Assembly (NCBI RefSeq): GCF_000255655.1
Contig: NZ_JH636434.1
Coordinates: 1,689,066 to 1,753,065 of the forward strand
Direction of reading: 5' to 3'
Source: Schlesneria paludicola DSM 18645
Lineage (GTDB): Bacteria > Planctomycetota > Planctomycetia > Planctomycetales > Planctomycetaceae
Length of the DNA: 64,000 bases
In this document: positions 26,995 to 39,899 of the stretch, piece by piece
Layout of the letters: every line of letters begins with the position of its first letter
Numbering within the stretch: position 1 is the first letter of the stretch
The notes under the pieces: generated by a model
Database searches by the model: none
What the model saw: the letters and a program-made list of their open reading frames with translations, nothing else
What the model was told of the DNA's origin: nothing
Program-made: the position numbers and the translations under genes

Positions 26995-27699
26995 TTACAA
27001 CAGAATCTTTGCCGCAAGCGCCAGCGCCGCCGTCTCAATCCGCAAAATTCGCGGGCCAAGTCGGATGATTTTTGCTCCATGAGTCACAGCCGACTGAACT
27101 TCGTCATCACTGAACCCGCCTTCAGGGCCAATCGCGGCGATGATTGCGCGGCTGGACGATTTCGCGTCTTCGCTGACGAGCCCCACGTCTGCCCCCCTGG
27201 GGTGCGCAATTAAAAGCTCGGCCGCGGGATCGTGATCGCGTAAAAATTCAGTCCACGCGACGACGGGCGTAATTTCCATCAGATGGTTTTGACCCGACTG
27301 CTTGCATGCGGTGATAACCGTTTGTCGGAGCTTGTCGAGTTTACTGTCGCGTGGGTCAACCACGCTGCGGGTCGTCGTTAACGGAATCACTCGAGCGACC
27401 CCCAGCTCCGTCGCTTTCTCGATCAGCCATTCAAAGCGATCCCCTTTGGGGACGCCGGTGGCCAGAGTCAGGAGCGTCAACGGCACGGGATCGCGCCGCG
27501 ACGTGAGAATTTCGAGGTCCGCGTCTCGCTTGCGAACAGCCGTGATTCGACAAATCGCTGCAAGCCCCCGTCCGTCGAAAAGCTCGACCTGATCACCCAC
27601 ATCATGCCGCAACACATGAACGAGGTGATGGGCTTCGGTCTCGACCAGGCGGACGGAACCAAGCTCGCTGAGATCGGAACAATAAAATCGATGCGTCAT
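26995..27699 (-). CDS. rsmE: 16S rRNA m3U1498 methyltransferase RsmE
   Basis: 234 residues. RsmE methylates N3 of U1498 in 16S rRNA using SAM. An N-terminal PUA-like domain (FYCSDLSELGSVRLVETEAHHLVHVLRH) precedes a SPOUT methyltransferase domain with trefoil-knot motifs: ATGVPKGDRFEWLIEKATELGVARVIPLTT, IAAIGPEGGFSDDEV and LGPRILRIETAALAL. All are diagnostic. The start ATG at 27699 is 14 bp behind the glgC stop, so the two are one transcription unit; a longer frame to 27768 would overlap glgC and lacks family sequence. Cytosolic. Confidence 0.95.
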   Translation of the reverse strand: MTHRFYCSDLSELGSVRLVETEAHHLVHVLRHDVGDQVELFDGRGLAAICRITAVRKRDADLEILTSRRDPVPLTLLTLATGVPKGDRFEWLIEKATELGVARVIPLTTTRSVVDPRDSKLDKLRQTVITACKQSGQNHLMEITPVVAWTEFLRDHDPAAELLIAHPRGADVGLVSEDAKSSSRAIIAAIGPEGGFSDDEVQSAVTHGAKIIRLGPRILRIETAALALAAKILL

Positions 27700-27712
27700 C
27701 GTGAGATTCGAA

Positions 27713-28999
27713 TCACAGTCGCCAGCCGTCAGGCAACGTTGTTTCTTTAGGGATGACGATAATTCCATCCTGGATGACGACGGGCGGACGCTCCGTCACA
27801 GTGCACGATTCACCGCCTTGAACGTGGACCCCTTCTCCAATGCGACAATTCTTATCGACGATGACTCCGTCCAGCATGCTGCCATCGCCAACCCCCAGAA
27901 TGGGGATCCTTTTGGCAATATCAGACTGAACTTCTTCTTCCGTCTGATACATGTCGGCACCCATCAGAATCGAATTCGCGATGGTGACGTTCTTGCCAAT
28001 CTTACATCGCAATCCGATCACGCTGTTTTCAATGATCGACCCTTCGCCAATCACGCACCCATCGGCAATCAAACTGCGTTTGATGTGCGCACCATCGCAA
28101 CGTGTCGGTGGCAGCGAGCGTGCATGCGTGTAGATCGGAAAACGCTGATCCTCCATCTTGAATGGCGCATTGGGCAGGGTCAGATCGAGGTTCGCTTCGT
28201 AGAACGAGCGAATCGTTCCGATGTCTTCCCAATAACCATCAAACAGATGGACGTGCACGTTGTGCGTTCGGATCGACATCGGAAAGACTTCTTTGCCGAA
28301 ATCCTGGTAATCCGATTTCGACAGCAGCTCGACGAGCGTATCCATATTGAAGAGATAGATTCCCATGCTGGCCAAACAGTCGCGTCCGTGACTCTTGATG
28401 CCACGCGCGTCGATCCAGGCTGGGTCGGTTCGAACGAGCTTGTCAATCTCTTCATCACACTTGGGCTTCTCGAGGAACCCGCGAACGCGGCCCGTGTCGT
28501 CGACGCGCATGATCCCGAATCCGCGCGCCGCTTCGCGTGTCACCGGCAGAGCGGCGATCGACGCATGTGCTCCCGATTTCTTGTGGGTCTCGAGCATTTC
28601 GGCAAAGTCCATCCGGTAGAGTTGGTCACCGGACAGAATCAAGACGTACTCGATCCCGCTTTGTTCGAAGTATCGCAGATTCTTGCGAACAGCGTCGGCG
28701 GTGCCTTCGTACCAGTTGTGCCCTTCCATCGTCTGCTGCGCGGCCAGGATTTCGACGAAGCCGCCGTCAAAACGATCGAACCGATACGTCTGTCGGATGT
28801 GGCTATGCAAACTGGCGGAGTTAAACTGCGTCAGCAAATAGATGCGATTGATTTCGCTGTTGAGACAGTTCGAAATCGGGATGTCGATCAGGCGGTACTT
28901 TCCCGCGAGTGGTACAGCTGGCTTCGATCGAAGCTGCGTGAGCGGAAACAACCGAGTGCCTTTTCCGCCCCCCAGAATCACAGCCAGCACGTTTCGCAT
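27713..28999 (-). CDS. glgC: Glucose-1-phosphate adenylyltransferase (ADP-glucose pyrophosphorylase)
   Basis: 428 residues. GlgC makes ADP-glucose from ATP and glucose 1-phosphate, the committed step of glycogen synthesis. The N-terminal nucleotidyltransferase has VLAVILGGGKGTRLFPLTQLRSKPAVPLAGKYRLID and DQLYRMDF; the C-terminal left-handed beta-helix shows hexapeptide repeats (ENSVIGLRCKIGKNVTIANSILMGAD, IGEGVHVQGG) and the end IVIPKETTLPDGW of bacterial GlgC. Start ATG 28999 is preceded by AAGGA. rsmE follows within 14 bp. glgA, the next pathway enzyme, lies 17 kb away on the other strand, so the pathway is not clustered here. Allosteric effector preference cannot be read from the sequence. 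Confidence 0.96.
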   Translation of the reverse strand: MRNVLAVILGGGKGTRLFPLTQLRSKPAVPLAGKYRLIDIPISNCLNSEINRIYLLTQFNSASLHSHIRQTYRFDRFDGGFVEILAAQQTMEGHNWYEGTADAVRKNLRYFEQSGIEYVLILSGDQLYRMDFAEMLETHKKSGAHASIAALPVTREAARGFGIMRVDDTGRVRGFLEKPKCDEEIDKLVRTDPAWIDARGIKSHGRDCLASMGIYLFNMDTLVELLSKSDYQDFGKEVFPMSIRTHNVHVHLFDGYWEDIGTIRSFYEANLDLTLPNAPFKMEDQRFPIYTHARSLPPTRCDGAHIKRSLIADGCVIGEGSIIENSVIGLRCKIGKNVTIANSILMGADMYQTEEEVQSDIAKRIPILGVGDGSMLDGVIVDKNCRIGEGVHVQGGESCTVTERPPVVIQDGIIVIPKETTLPDGWRL

Positions 29000-29415
29000 G
29001 TCGACATCCTTCAATGATCTGATGGCACGCAGCCAGTTCAACGTTGCTAAGACACAAGCGAACCCCGAATCCGGGAACTCTCGAATACGCCGACAGGGTT
29101 ACGAATGTGTGAGCGGTAAAGATAGCGATTGAGTCTGCGAAACGGGAGCAAGCATTCACGAAATCGCAGAGACTCCACTCCATCGGTGCATTTTTGAGGC
29201 CATTTGACGGCATTTCGTGCGTCCCTCATCGCTGCCGGAAACCACGTTGAAACTGTGCAATAAATCAAATTCGCCTCAATGTTTCCCACCATTCGACTTG
29301 TGAGAACCTGGGCTCGTGAATTGGCGTGGTGTTGCATGCGCTGGACGGGTAGATTGGAATGTCTGCTCGTCTGCACCGCTTGACCGCCAAATAACTCGTG
29401 TACGAAAGCCAACCA
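29000..29415. other. Intergenic region between divergent glgC and DUF1501 gene
   Basis: 416 bp that must carry the divergent promoters. No repeats, stem-loops or small genes stand out; open frames running in from either side have no family sequence. Confidence 0.35.
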
Positions 29416-30828
29416 ATGCTTCGGGTGTTTGGGCAACCAGTTTGCTGGAAAGGGAAGCTCTCGCGTCGGCAGGTGTTACAAGCGGGAATGCTGTCGATCG
29501 GAAGCTTGGGATTGGCCGACCTTTTCAGGTCCACCGCCCACGCGCGCTCAATCCGCCGCGCCAAGCATTGCATTCTGATGCTGCTCAATGGTGGACAGGC
29601 GCAGCACGACACATTCGACATGAAACCGCTGGCACCGGACTCGATCCGCGGCCCTTATCAGCCCATCTCAACGAGTGTGCCTGGCATCCAGATCTGCGAA
29701 AAGCTACCGCGGCTCGCCCAATTGACGCACAAGATGGCGATCATTCGGTCGATGCACCACCATTTGCTCGCGCACAACAGTGGGGCCGCCTATGCGCTCA
29801 GCGGGCACTCGCCTGGAACGGATCAGGATATTTCACCGAAACCAACGGATCACCCAACCTATGGTTCTGTCATCGCCAAGGTTTTGCCTTCGCCAGAATC
29901 GATGCCGAGCTTTGTGCTGACCCCGACGTATTTGTTCGATATGGGATTTCCCACTCCCAGTGCCGGGGGTGGCTGGCTGGGTAAGGCTTATGACCCGTTT
30001 CCTGTCGTTCGCAATCGGATGATGGCCCGTTCACCTGAATGGCAAGGAAAACTGCCCATCCCCGACGCCCTGCAGTTGCCCGATGCGGTGAACGCAGATC
30101 GTTTGCTGGCGCGGCGAAACCTTCTAAAAACCGTCGATGAAACCTTCGCCGATGCTCATCGCGTCGCCGGAATGCAGACACTCGACAGCCATCAAAACAA
30201 AGCGATGCAGTTGATTCTGTCGTCGAAAACGCAAGCGGCGTTTGATCTCAGTCGCGAATCTGCGGAAACCCACGACCGATATGGGCGATTCGAAATGGGC
30301 CAGGTGATGCTGCTCGCCCGGCGAATGGTGGAAGCCGGAGTGCGATTTGTCACTGCGAACGCGGTCTCAAACCCCAAGAACACCACGCTTTCCGCGTTTC
30401 AGATCTGGGACACGCACTTCGACCACTTTCGAGTTTACAACGAAAATCTGTTGCCCGAGTTCGATCAATCCCTGTCAGCCCTGGTCACGGACCTTGAGGA
30501 ACGCGGACTGCTTGATGAAACATTGATCGTCGTCATGGGTGAATTTGGACGGACGCCCAAGATCAATACGGCGCAGGGCGGTGGACGCGATCATTGGTCG
30601 CGCGCCTACTCGATTCAACTGATTGGCGGTGGAATCCAGGGTGGCGTCGCCTACGGAGCGACGGATCAACACGCTGCCGATGTCACGGATTTTCCCGTCC
30701 GACCTGATGACATCGCGGCGACGATCTTTGAATCGCTTGGAATTCAGCACGATCTCATGCTCTATGACCAAAATGGTCGGCCCCACAAGATTTCAGAAGG
30801 GCACCCGTTGACGGCGCTGATGACATGA
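29416..30828 (+). CDS. DUF1501 family Tat-exported protein
   Basis: 470 residues. The N-terminus LSRRQVLQAGMLSIGSLGLADLF is a twin-arginine signal followed by a hydrophobic stretch ending AHA. The mature part belongs to DUF1501, a sulfatase/alkaline-phosphatase-like fold common in planctomycetes: LMLLNGGQAQHDTFDMK, MHHHLLAHNSGAAYALSG, VVMGEFGRTPKINTAQGG and RDHWSRAYSIQLIGGG are characteristic, with the HDTFD, GRTPK and RDHW clusters likely metal/phosphate ligands. GTG 29398 is an alternative start six codons earlier. Followed 205 bp later by a second DUF1501 gene of the same length. Members are usually co-encoded with PSCyt/PSD1 proteins; one such gene lies at 35512. Enzymatic function is not established. 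Confidence 0.9.
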   Translation: MLRVFGQPVCWKGKLSRRQVLQAGMLSIGSLGLADLFRSTAHARSIRRAKHCILMLLNGGQAQHDTFDMKPLAPDSIRGPYQPISTSVPGIQICEKLPRLAQLTHKMAIIRSMHHHLLAHNSGAAYALSGHSPGTDQDISPKPTDHPTYGSVIAKVLPSPESMPSFVLTPTYLFDMGFPTPSAGGGWLGKAYDPFPVVRNRMMARSPEWQGKLPIPDALQLPDAVNADRLLARRNLLKTVDETFADAHRVAGMQTLDSHQNKAMQLILSSKTQAAFDLSRESAETHDRYGRFEMGQVMLLARRMVEAGVRFVTANAVSNPKNTTLSAFQIWDTHFDHFRVYNENLLPEFDQSLSALVTDLEERGLLDETLIVVMGEFGRTPKINTAQGGGRDHWSRAYSIQLIGGGIQGGVAYGATDQHAADVTDFPVRPDDIAATIFESLGIQHDLMLYDQNGRPHKISEGHPLTALMT

Positions 30829-31033
30829 TTTGCCGGTGGCATCAGAGGCACACCGTGCCAACGGCGCGATGGGAAAACGCAGAATCTGATGGATCGATTC
30901 TCGCTGATTCACGTCGAAGTTCGGCCACCAGAATGCTAGACTGAGTTGACCAGCGGTCAGGGCCGAATGACATTCGCAAAGGGCTCGCAAACCGCTTTGC
31001 ACTCCGTCGCAGTATTTCTTGGGAATCGCCTTG

Positions 31034-32455
31034 ATGACAGCGTTTGATCTTGAACGTTCTCGAAACATCACACGTCGGTGGTTCTTCGAAGATTGCGGAG
31101 TGGGATTGGGTTCGGTCGCCCTTGGTTCGTTGCTGGGCCAGACCGCTCAAGCCGCTCCCGCGGGGCTCGATCCGCTCAGCCCCAAGCATTCGCACTTTGC
31201 ACCGAAAGCAAAACGCGTCATCTACCTATTCATGGCCGGCGCCCCCTCGCACCTGGAGCTATTTGACAATAAACCAGAGCTGGCGAAATGGGATGGCAAG
31301 CAGCCCCCCGCCGAGTTGATCAAGGACTATCGAGCGGCGTTTATCAATCCAAACTCCACGTTACTTGGTCCGAAGTTCAAGTTCGCCCGTCACGGTCAAT
31401 CGGGAGCAGAACTGTCGGAACTGCTACCTCACCTCGCCACGGTGGTTGACGATATCGCCATCGTCAAGTCGATGGTGACCGACGCATTCAATCATGCCCC
31501 CGGTCAAATCATGATGAATACCGGGGCACAGCAGTTTGGGCGTCCCAGTCTGGGTGCCTGGTCACTGTACGGGCTGGGTAGCGAATCGCAAGATTTGCCC
31601 GGATTCGTGGTCTTCAGCTCTGGCTCGAAAGGCCCCAGCGGCGGTCAGTCAAACTGGGGCTGCGGCTTTCTGCCAACGGTCAATCAGGGCGTGCTGTTTC
31701 GCTCAAGTGGCGAGCCGGTGCTGTTCCTCGACAACCCACGCGGCGTCGATCGAACGGTTCAACGTGAATCGCTCGACTCACTCAGGCAGCTGAATCAAAT
31801 TCGCCTGGGAGTCACCGGCGATCCCGAAATCGCCTCACGCATCAACTCGTATGAGATGGCCTATCGCATGCAGGCCAGCGCGCCGGAATTGATGGACATT
31901 TCGAACGAATCACCACATGTGCTGGAAATGTATGGCGCGGAACCCGGCAAGCCTTCGTTTGCGAACAATTGCCTGCTCGCACGACGGCTGGTCGAAAAAG
32001 GCGTGCGGTTCGTGCAATTGTTCCACGAAGCGTGGGACCACCATGGGGGACTGGTGAATGGCTTGAAAGATCAGTGTGGGAAAACCGACCAAGCGGCAGC
32101 CGCCCTGATCAAGGACCTCAAACAACGTGGCCTGTTGGAAGACACGCTGGTCATTTGGGGCGGTGAGTTCGGGCGCACACCCATGGTTCAGGGTGGAAAC
32201 GACGGTCGCGACCACCATCCCAATTGTTTCACAATGTGGATGGCCGGTGGCGGAATCAAACCCGGGATCACGATGGGTGAATCCGACGAGTTCGGATTTA
32301 ACGCGACGGAAGATCGCGTCCATGTTCATGATCTGCACGCGACGATCCTGCACCTGCTCGGTTTCGATCATTCAAAGCTGACGTACCGATTTCAAGGCCG
32401 CGATTTCCGTCTGACCGACGTCCACGGAAACGTCGTCACAAAGCTGCTCTCATAG
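31034..32455 (+). CDS. DUF1501 family Tat-exported protein
   Basis: 473 residues from the ATG at 31034 (an in-frame TTG at 31019 is less likely). Twin-arginine-type leader [23 protein letters not shown], the form seen in most planctomycete DUF1501 proteins. Conserved clusters: [21 protein letters not shown] near residue 70, [18 protein letters not shown] near 155, [15 protein letters not shown] near 380 and [17 protein letters not shown] near 397. The pattern is closer to the canonical PSD1-partner DUF1501 group than the preceding paralogue, which differs in its ligand clusters, so the two are probably not redundant. Exported, folded before export. Function is unknown beyond the phosphatase/sulfatase-like fold. 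Confidence 0.92.
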   Translation: MTAFDLERSRNITRRWFFEDCGVGLGSVALGSLLGQTAQAAPAGLDPLSPKHSHFAPKAKRVIYLFMAGAPSHLELFDNKPELAKWDGKQPPAELIKDYRAAFINPNSTLLGPKFKFARHGQSGAELSELLPHLATVVDDIAIVKSMVTDAFNHAPGQIMMNTGAQQFGRPSLGAWSLYGLGSESQDLPGFVVFSSGSKGPSGGQSNWGCGFLPTVNQGVLFRSSGEPVLFLDNPRGVDRTVQRESLDSLRQLNQIRLGVTGDPEIASRINSYEMAYRMQASAPELMDISNESPHVLEMYGAEPGKPSFANNCLLARRLVEKGVRFVQLFHEAWDHHGGLVNGLKDQCGKTDQAAAALIKDLKQRGLLEDTLVIWGGEFGRTPMVQGGNDGRDHHPNCFTMWMAGGGIKPGITMGESDEFGFNATEDRVHVHDLHATILHLLGFDHSKLTYRFQGRDFRLTDVHGNVVTKLLS

Positions 32456-33367
32456 TCCAGGAGTCTGTTGGGTCGGCGCCAACCCAATAGGTTGGATCTT
32501 CGTTCCCAAGTCCCGCACTGAGAGGCCGACATCCGATCGTCCTAGGACGATCCTTCAAAACGGGGGGGGCGCCGAGCATCGTAACGCCATAACGCTTTTC
32601 GGCTCGCCAGACCCCTCTCTTCAGTGGTGCTCTCATCAGTGGTGCCGAAAACCCATCCCAAAAAGTCCTTCATGGCGTTGCCACAAACGGCTGAAGTTCA
32701 ATCAAATTGTCAAAGATCAGCCTCACGAAGCCGCCTTAACCAAGGTGGCATTTTTCGCACATTGCCCGATTTTGAATTCTCCTGAACAAAATGATCAACC
32801 TGAACGCCGCCCTGTATTTCATAGGGAAATTACGTGCTCATGAAGTTGCTCATTTCAAATCTTTTTCTCGCTTAAACGATGATTTTCGAGAGGCTGCGCA
32901 CAGACCGGTAGCGGTGCCCGCATCGCGATGAGACGTCGGGCCTCCTTAAATCGAATCCAACACTGCCAACTCGGCACAATAGCAAAATCCAGAGACGGCG
33001 CAGTGGGCAGTTTGGGAGTTGTTTCCAAACGTTTGGAAGGTCGCTCGTTTCGTGAAAGCTCGCCGTTCTGTATCCGCACCGTTCCGCATTGATGCACCGT
33101 GCCAGAGGCTTCGTCAAAGGGGAAGCTCGGGAACGTGAGGACCGACGAGAGAAAACGTTGGCTGCAGCAGCCGAGGTTGATTGATGTGATCGCAGATCAG
33201 ATGCGAGGATGCTGTGGAAAGGCTGCCTGCGGAAGGGGCGAAAGAGGCGTCCCCTGAACCTAAATTCGGGGACGCAGAGAGCGAGGTGAACGTGAGGGGG
33301 GCGCGGTGAAATGCCACCCTTGGGCCGTTCGTGGATAACTCGGAATTCCAGAATGCCGTTCGGCGCG
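32456..33367. other. Long gene-poor intergenic region
   Basis: About 910 bp without a convincing gene. It holds an 18-bp perfect palindrome GATCGTCCTAGGACGATC (32535-32552), a short inverted repeat TTGGGT...ACCCAA near 32464-32484 just behind the DUF1501 stop, and the direct repeat CAGTGGTGC twice near 32620-32645. A long Arg/Ser/Pro-rich minus-strand frame (32872-33426) runs into the Dabb gene in another frame; its composition does not look like a protein. The 33.1-33.3 kb part has the feel of an interspersed planctomycete repeat, which cannot be checked here. Confidence 0.4.
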
Positions 33368-33694
33368 TTACTTCGAATAGTTGTCGAACACGCGAACCTT
33401 GTCCCAGGTTGGCTTATTCTCTTCAATGAACTTTAGATGATCTGGCGCGGTCTGGTAGATGTCGTGGTCCTGTTTGGATTTGAAGACCACGAGCAACGCG
33501 ACATGAAAGTCGCGGTCGTTAACGGGACGGGCAAGTTCCGGAACCAGCGGTCCGGCACCAAAGAACGCCACGCCCGGATGATCTTTCAGATACTTAAAAC
33601 AAGCATCGGTAAGCTTCTGAATATTCTCGGCCGTTCCCTCTTTCAGCGTGAAAAAGACGTTGTGAACGACCATCTGTGTTGAGGCATCGGACAT
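33368..33694 (-). CDS. Dabb-family (stress-responsive alpha/beta barrel) protein
   Basis: 108 residues of the Dabb ferredoxin-like fold: VHNVFFTLKEGTAENIQKL at the start, FFGAGPLVPELARPVNDRDFHVALLVVF in the middle and YQTAPDHLKFIEENKPTWDKVRVFDNY at the end, all typical of the family. AAGGAAA precedes the ATG at 33694. Dabb proteins form dimers with a substrate cleft, and include olivetolic-acid-cyclase-like and stress-induced proteins; the planctomycete type has no assigned reaction. No signal peptide. Divergent from the lipase gene 124 bp away. Confidence 0.9.
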   Translation of the reverse strand: MSDASTQMVVHNVFFTLKEGTAENIQKLTDACFKYLKDHPGVAFFGAGPLVPELARPVNDRDFHVALLVVFKSKQDHDIYQTAPDHLKFIEENKPTWDKVRVFDNYSK

Positions 33695-33818
33695 GGACGG
33701 ATTTCCTTAGGGTTGAAGTCGTCGAGCATCATTGCGACTTTGCTCGTCTCTTTCCAGCGAGCACACTATCATCGCGATCCTTCCACTTTGATCTTGCCGT
33801 TTTGACAAGGATCGGACC

Positions 33819-34688
33819 ATGAGTTTCGATTTGTTCGAAGATGCTTTCGGTGATCACCGCAACGCAATGACGCTCGCCAAAGCCTCGGAACTGGCCTATC
33901 TCGACCAGGAGAACGGGAAGCGCGAGTTCGCCGCGCAGCTCGGCTTGGACGCTCAGTTGTTCAGTGTCGGCAACACTCAGGCATTTCTCGCACAAAACGA
34001 CGACCACGTGATCGTGGCCTTCCGAGGCACCGAATCACCAACATCGTTCGAAGGCCTGAAGGACTGGCTGCTCTCTGACGCCGTCAATTTGCTGATCCTG
34101 CCCAGCGGGCGTCTGGGAACGGACTTTGCCGCGGCGGGGGTAGGAGCCCGGTTTCATCAGGGATTTATCGATGCGCTCGGTTCGATCTGGGAACCCCTGT
34201 ATTCCCGCGTCGAAGCAGAACTGAAGCGTGCCGACCGGCCGCTCTGGATCACCGGGCACAGTCTGGGAGGCGCATTGGCCGTCTTAAGTGCCTGGCTGTT
34301 TCAACGCAAGTTCGTCAATGTCCATCAGGTGTATACGTTCGGCGGACCGATGATTGGAAATGCCGAAGCGTCGAAAGCATTTGATAAAGAGCTTGCACGC
34401 AAGATCTATCGCTACGTCAATGGACCAGACCCAGTTCCCAAGCTGCCCACCATCAGTCTGATCGCCAATGACTATGGCCACGTGATGTCAGAAGTGACGT
34501 CCGGCGTCGGGCCAGGGGCGTCTTCCTCTGTCGAACTGTTTGGCCAGTTTGTCAGCCGCTCGGTCGATGGAGTCATCAATGGCACGCTCGTCGATGATGT
34601 CTGGAAAGCCGTCACACAAACGGTCGATGCCCACCTGATGCCCAGCTATCATCGGCTGATCGAATCACTGCGAAACCCTTCCAAATAG
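33819..34688 (+). CDS. Class 3 lipase-family alpha/beta hydrolase
   Basis: 289 residues of the fungal-type (class 3) lipase fold. The nucleophile elbow is GHSLGGA with Ser148; the catalytic Asp is in YVNGPDPVPKLP near 208 and the His in MPSYHRLIESL near 282. The oxyanion region VIVAFRGTES and GARFHQGFIDAL, the latter leading to the nucleophile, are typical. No signal peptide is seen, so it would act in the cytosol, unlike secreted fungal lipases. Acylglycerol or other lipid esters are the likely substrates. Start ATG 33819 has AAGGAT upstream. Stands alone between a divergent Dabb gene and a convergent small membrane protein gene. Confidence 0.9.
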   Translation: MSFDLFEDAFGDHRNAMTLAKASELAYLDQENGKREFAAQLGLDAQLFSVGNTQAFLAQNDDHVIVAFRGTESPTSFEGLKDWLLSDAVNLLILPSGRLGTDFAAAGVGARFHQGFIDALGSIWEPLYSRVEAELKRADRPLWITGHSLGGALAVLSAWLFQRKFVNVHQVYTFGGPMIGNAEASKAFDKELARKIYRYVNGPDPVPKLPTISLIANDYGHVMSEVTSGVGPGASSSVELFGQFVSRSVDGVINGTLVDDVWKAVTQTVDAHLMPSYHRLIESLRNPSK

Positions 34689-34772
34689 GGATCTCGGCAA
34701 TCCGATTCGTGCCAGAAGGCTCCATCGCACGAATCGGTCGTGGTGTCGTAAAGTGTGTCGACAAAACTGAGG

Positions 34773-35024
34773 TTATTCTGTGGAATCAGGTTTGCGTGTT
34801 TTCCAGATCCAGAAAAAGAGGCCCCAGAGTAAGGCCAGTGGAAGTAGAGCCAACAGAGAACAAAAGAAAAATCCAGGAGCCAGACTGGGCAGTGGGAAAC
34901 TGCCTCGTTGATGAATCCAATTATCAATCATCTCGAATCCGGACAGGACGAGAAAGAACAGCGGCACTGGAACACAAATCACCGTGAGAACGATCAATTC
35001 ACTCAGGCAGCCTTCGCGATTCAT
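34773..35024 (-). CDS. Small two-helix membrane protein
   Basis: 83 residues with two clear hydrophobic segments (LIVLTVICVPVPLFFLVLSG near 10-29 and FFFCSLLALLPLALLWGLFF near 52-71), a linker with Pro-rich stretch, and a basic C-terminus WKTRKPDSTE. AGGGGA lies five bases before the ATG at 35024, which supports it as a real gene. I do not recognise a family. Convergent with the lipase gene (84 bp between stops). Confidence 0.6.
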   Translation of the reverse strand: MNREGCLSELIVLTVICVPVPLFFLVLSGFEMIDNWIHQRGSFPLPSLAPGFFFCSLLALLPLALLWGLFFWIWKTRKPDSTE

Positions 35025-35511
35025 CTCATTCCCCTGAAAAGAACAAGTCCCAGCTTATCTCCAGGGCCGTTCCGTTTCGATCTCAGACTCAGGACTTGGC
35101 CGACTCTTCACTCCGTTCGCGGATCGTCCAGATGTGGTCTTCAAGCCCGGTAGCCACCGCTGGCCTTTCCTTTAACGTCAGGTGTTTGCGACCGAAATTG
35201 TCGAACGCGAACCACATCGCCAAGTCGGCTTCGTAGTTCTCCCTTTTGGCTGATCCCATTTGTTAGCCGCGTGCATCGTCGGGTGGCCATTCGCAGAGGT
35301 GGGTTGCTCTGCTTTATGTGTGACGCGCAGGCTCGACCCTGCAATGGATGACCGCAAATCTTGTCAGATGTTATGGGCACCTCGCCTCACAAATCCAAGC
35401 CGATTGACTTCTCGGATCGCCCTGCCTTACAACGGATCTATCAACTTCGATGCGAAATGCGCATCAGGTTTCGGCGATCGCCGAATTGAACTTTCCGTGA
35501 CCGAGGCGACC
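35025..35511. other. Intergenic region before the PSD1-type gene
   Basis: 487 bp. A frame open on the plus strand from 35260 runs into the PSD1-type gene, but it carries no signal peptide or family sequence before 35512. No repeats or terminator are obvious; the region should hold promoters for both flanking genes. Confidence 0.35.
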
Positions 35512-38751
<3,240 letters not shown>

Positions 38752-38788
38752 GCCAGTGATCGCCGCCGGATCGCGAATGCGCGACGCA

Positions 38789-39838
38789 TCAAAAATCAGC
38801 CAGATCCGCCAGCACGCCTTCAGCAACAGGGCGCGGACACGACCACACAAGGAAAAACATCGCCTGACGAACCCATCGCTGCACCGGATGCGGCGATACG
38901 AATCCGACGCCTTTGGCGATCATCAATCCGGCTTGAGCCGATCGCAGCGCCAATTTCGTACAGTCGAGACGCAATTCCAATGTCTGCCCCGAATCGGCGA
39001 CCGATTGCGCCAGTTGGTGCAGGCGTCCTTGGGCGCTTCGCCACGCCGATTCAAATCGTTCGGCAATAGGAAGCAGATCAGGCCGTCGTTCCGCCTCGTG
39101 CTGCAGATATCGCACGACAGCCCCTGTCAGACCGATCGCCAGACACGACGTATCAAGACCACCGCCACCAAGTTTTCCCAGCACGTTGTCGGTGGGATTC
39201 ATCAGAACGCAATCGGCTTCCAATTCGACCTGCCGGCACCGAATCAGACTGGTCCGCGAGCCCACGAGGGCCGCCAGAGGCAACGGAGTTTCGATCATTC
39301 CCCGAAGCCGGTCGGCGGGAATCACCACTAGCAATTGCTGACCGTCGGGAAGAGTCGCTCCGGCGACAATGCCGATGGCGTGATCCGCACCGGTGACCCA
39401 AGGAATTTCTCCGTCGAGACAATATCCGCCATTTGAAGTCGGGGTCGCACGCAGCACGGGGCCAAGGTGCTGACGTGACGTCGTCAGTTGAGACAACCCA
39501 ACCGTGACGTAGGCTGATCCATCAACCAGAGAAGGGAGATAGCGTTGCTGCAAATGTGCGGGCCCCTTGAGCAACTGTCGAACGGCGGCTTCCCGCTGAC
39601 TGAGGATAAATGCGGTCGTCAGGCAACTGCTCGAGATTTCTTCCATGCCGAGCTGAAACGCGACGGGTTCGACCGCGGTCCCGCCGAATTCCGCAGGAAT
39701 TGATCGGCCAAGCATCCCGGCTTGTCCCAGCGCATTCCAAGATTCGGCGGGCCAATTGATCGAACGATCTGCCTGTTCAGCATGAGCCAAAAGCAGATCG
39801 CTCACATTTGCGGCAAGAATGGTGTTCGACGACGTCAC
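38789..39838 (-). CDS. Acyl-CoA dehydrogenase-like protein
   Basis: 349 residues, a little shorter than the 380-400 typical of acyl-CoA dehydrogenases. The N-terminal alpha domain (WNALGQAGMLGRSIPAEFGG, LTTAFILSQREAAVRQLL), the FAD-binding beta domain (YVTVGLSQL, GEIPWVTGADHA) and the C-terminal helical bundle are recognisable. The usual 'R-EF-Q' FAD-binding loop and the catalytic base Glu near 370 are not evident; the C-terminus ends early with RQAMFFLVWSCPRPVAEGVLADL. Activity is therefore uncertain: it may be a desaturase or monooxygenase-type member with a different partner. Convergent with the PSD1-type gene (37 bp between stops); hslV stops 62 bp upstream of its start, so they may be co-transcribed. 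Confidence 0.78.
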   Translation of the reverse strand: MTSSNTILAANVSDLLLAHAEQADRSINWPAESWNALGQAGMLGRSIPAEFGGTAVEPVAFQLGMEEISSSCLTTAFILSQREAAVRQLLKGPAHLQQRYLPSLVDGSAYVTVGLSQLTTSRQHLGPVLRATPTSNGGYCLDGEIPWVTGADHAIGIVAGATLPDGQQLLVVIPADRLRGMIETPLPLAALVGSRTSLIRCRQVELEADCVLMNPTDNVLGKLGGGGLDTSCLAIGLTGAVVRYLQHEAERRPDLLPIAERFESAWRSAQGRLHQLAQSVADSGQTLELRLDCTKLALRSAQAGLMIAKGVGFVSPHPVQRWVRQAMFFLVWSCPRPVAEGVLADLADF

Positions 39839-39899
39839 TCAGCACCTGACACAATCAAAGCGGATCGCAGCGGCCTTCTCTATCTGAAGCAACTACAGC

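Noticed and set aside
27701-29017. 438-codon plus-strand open frame opposite glgC
   Set aside because: Exactly antisense to glgC, which is fully supported by family motifs; the frame has no family sequence and is a by-product of codon bias.
32872-33426. 184-codon minus-strand frame in the gene-poor gap
   Set aside because: Arg/Ser/Pro-rich composition, overlaps the Dabb gene in another frame, no recognisable domain. Kept only as a possible repeat.
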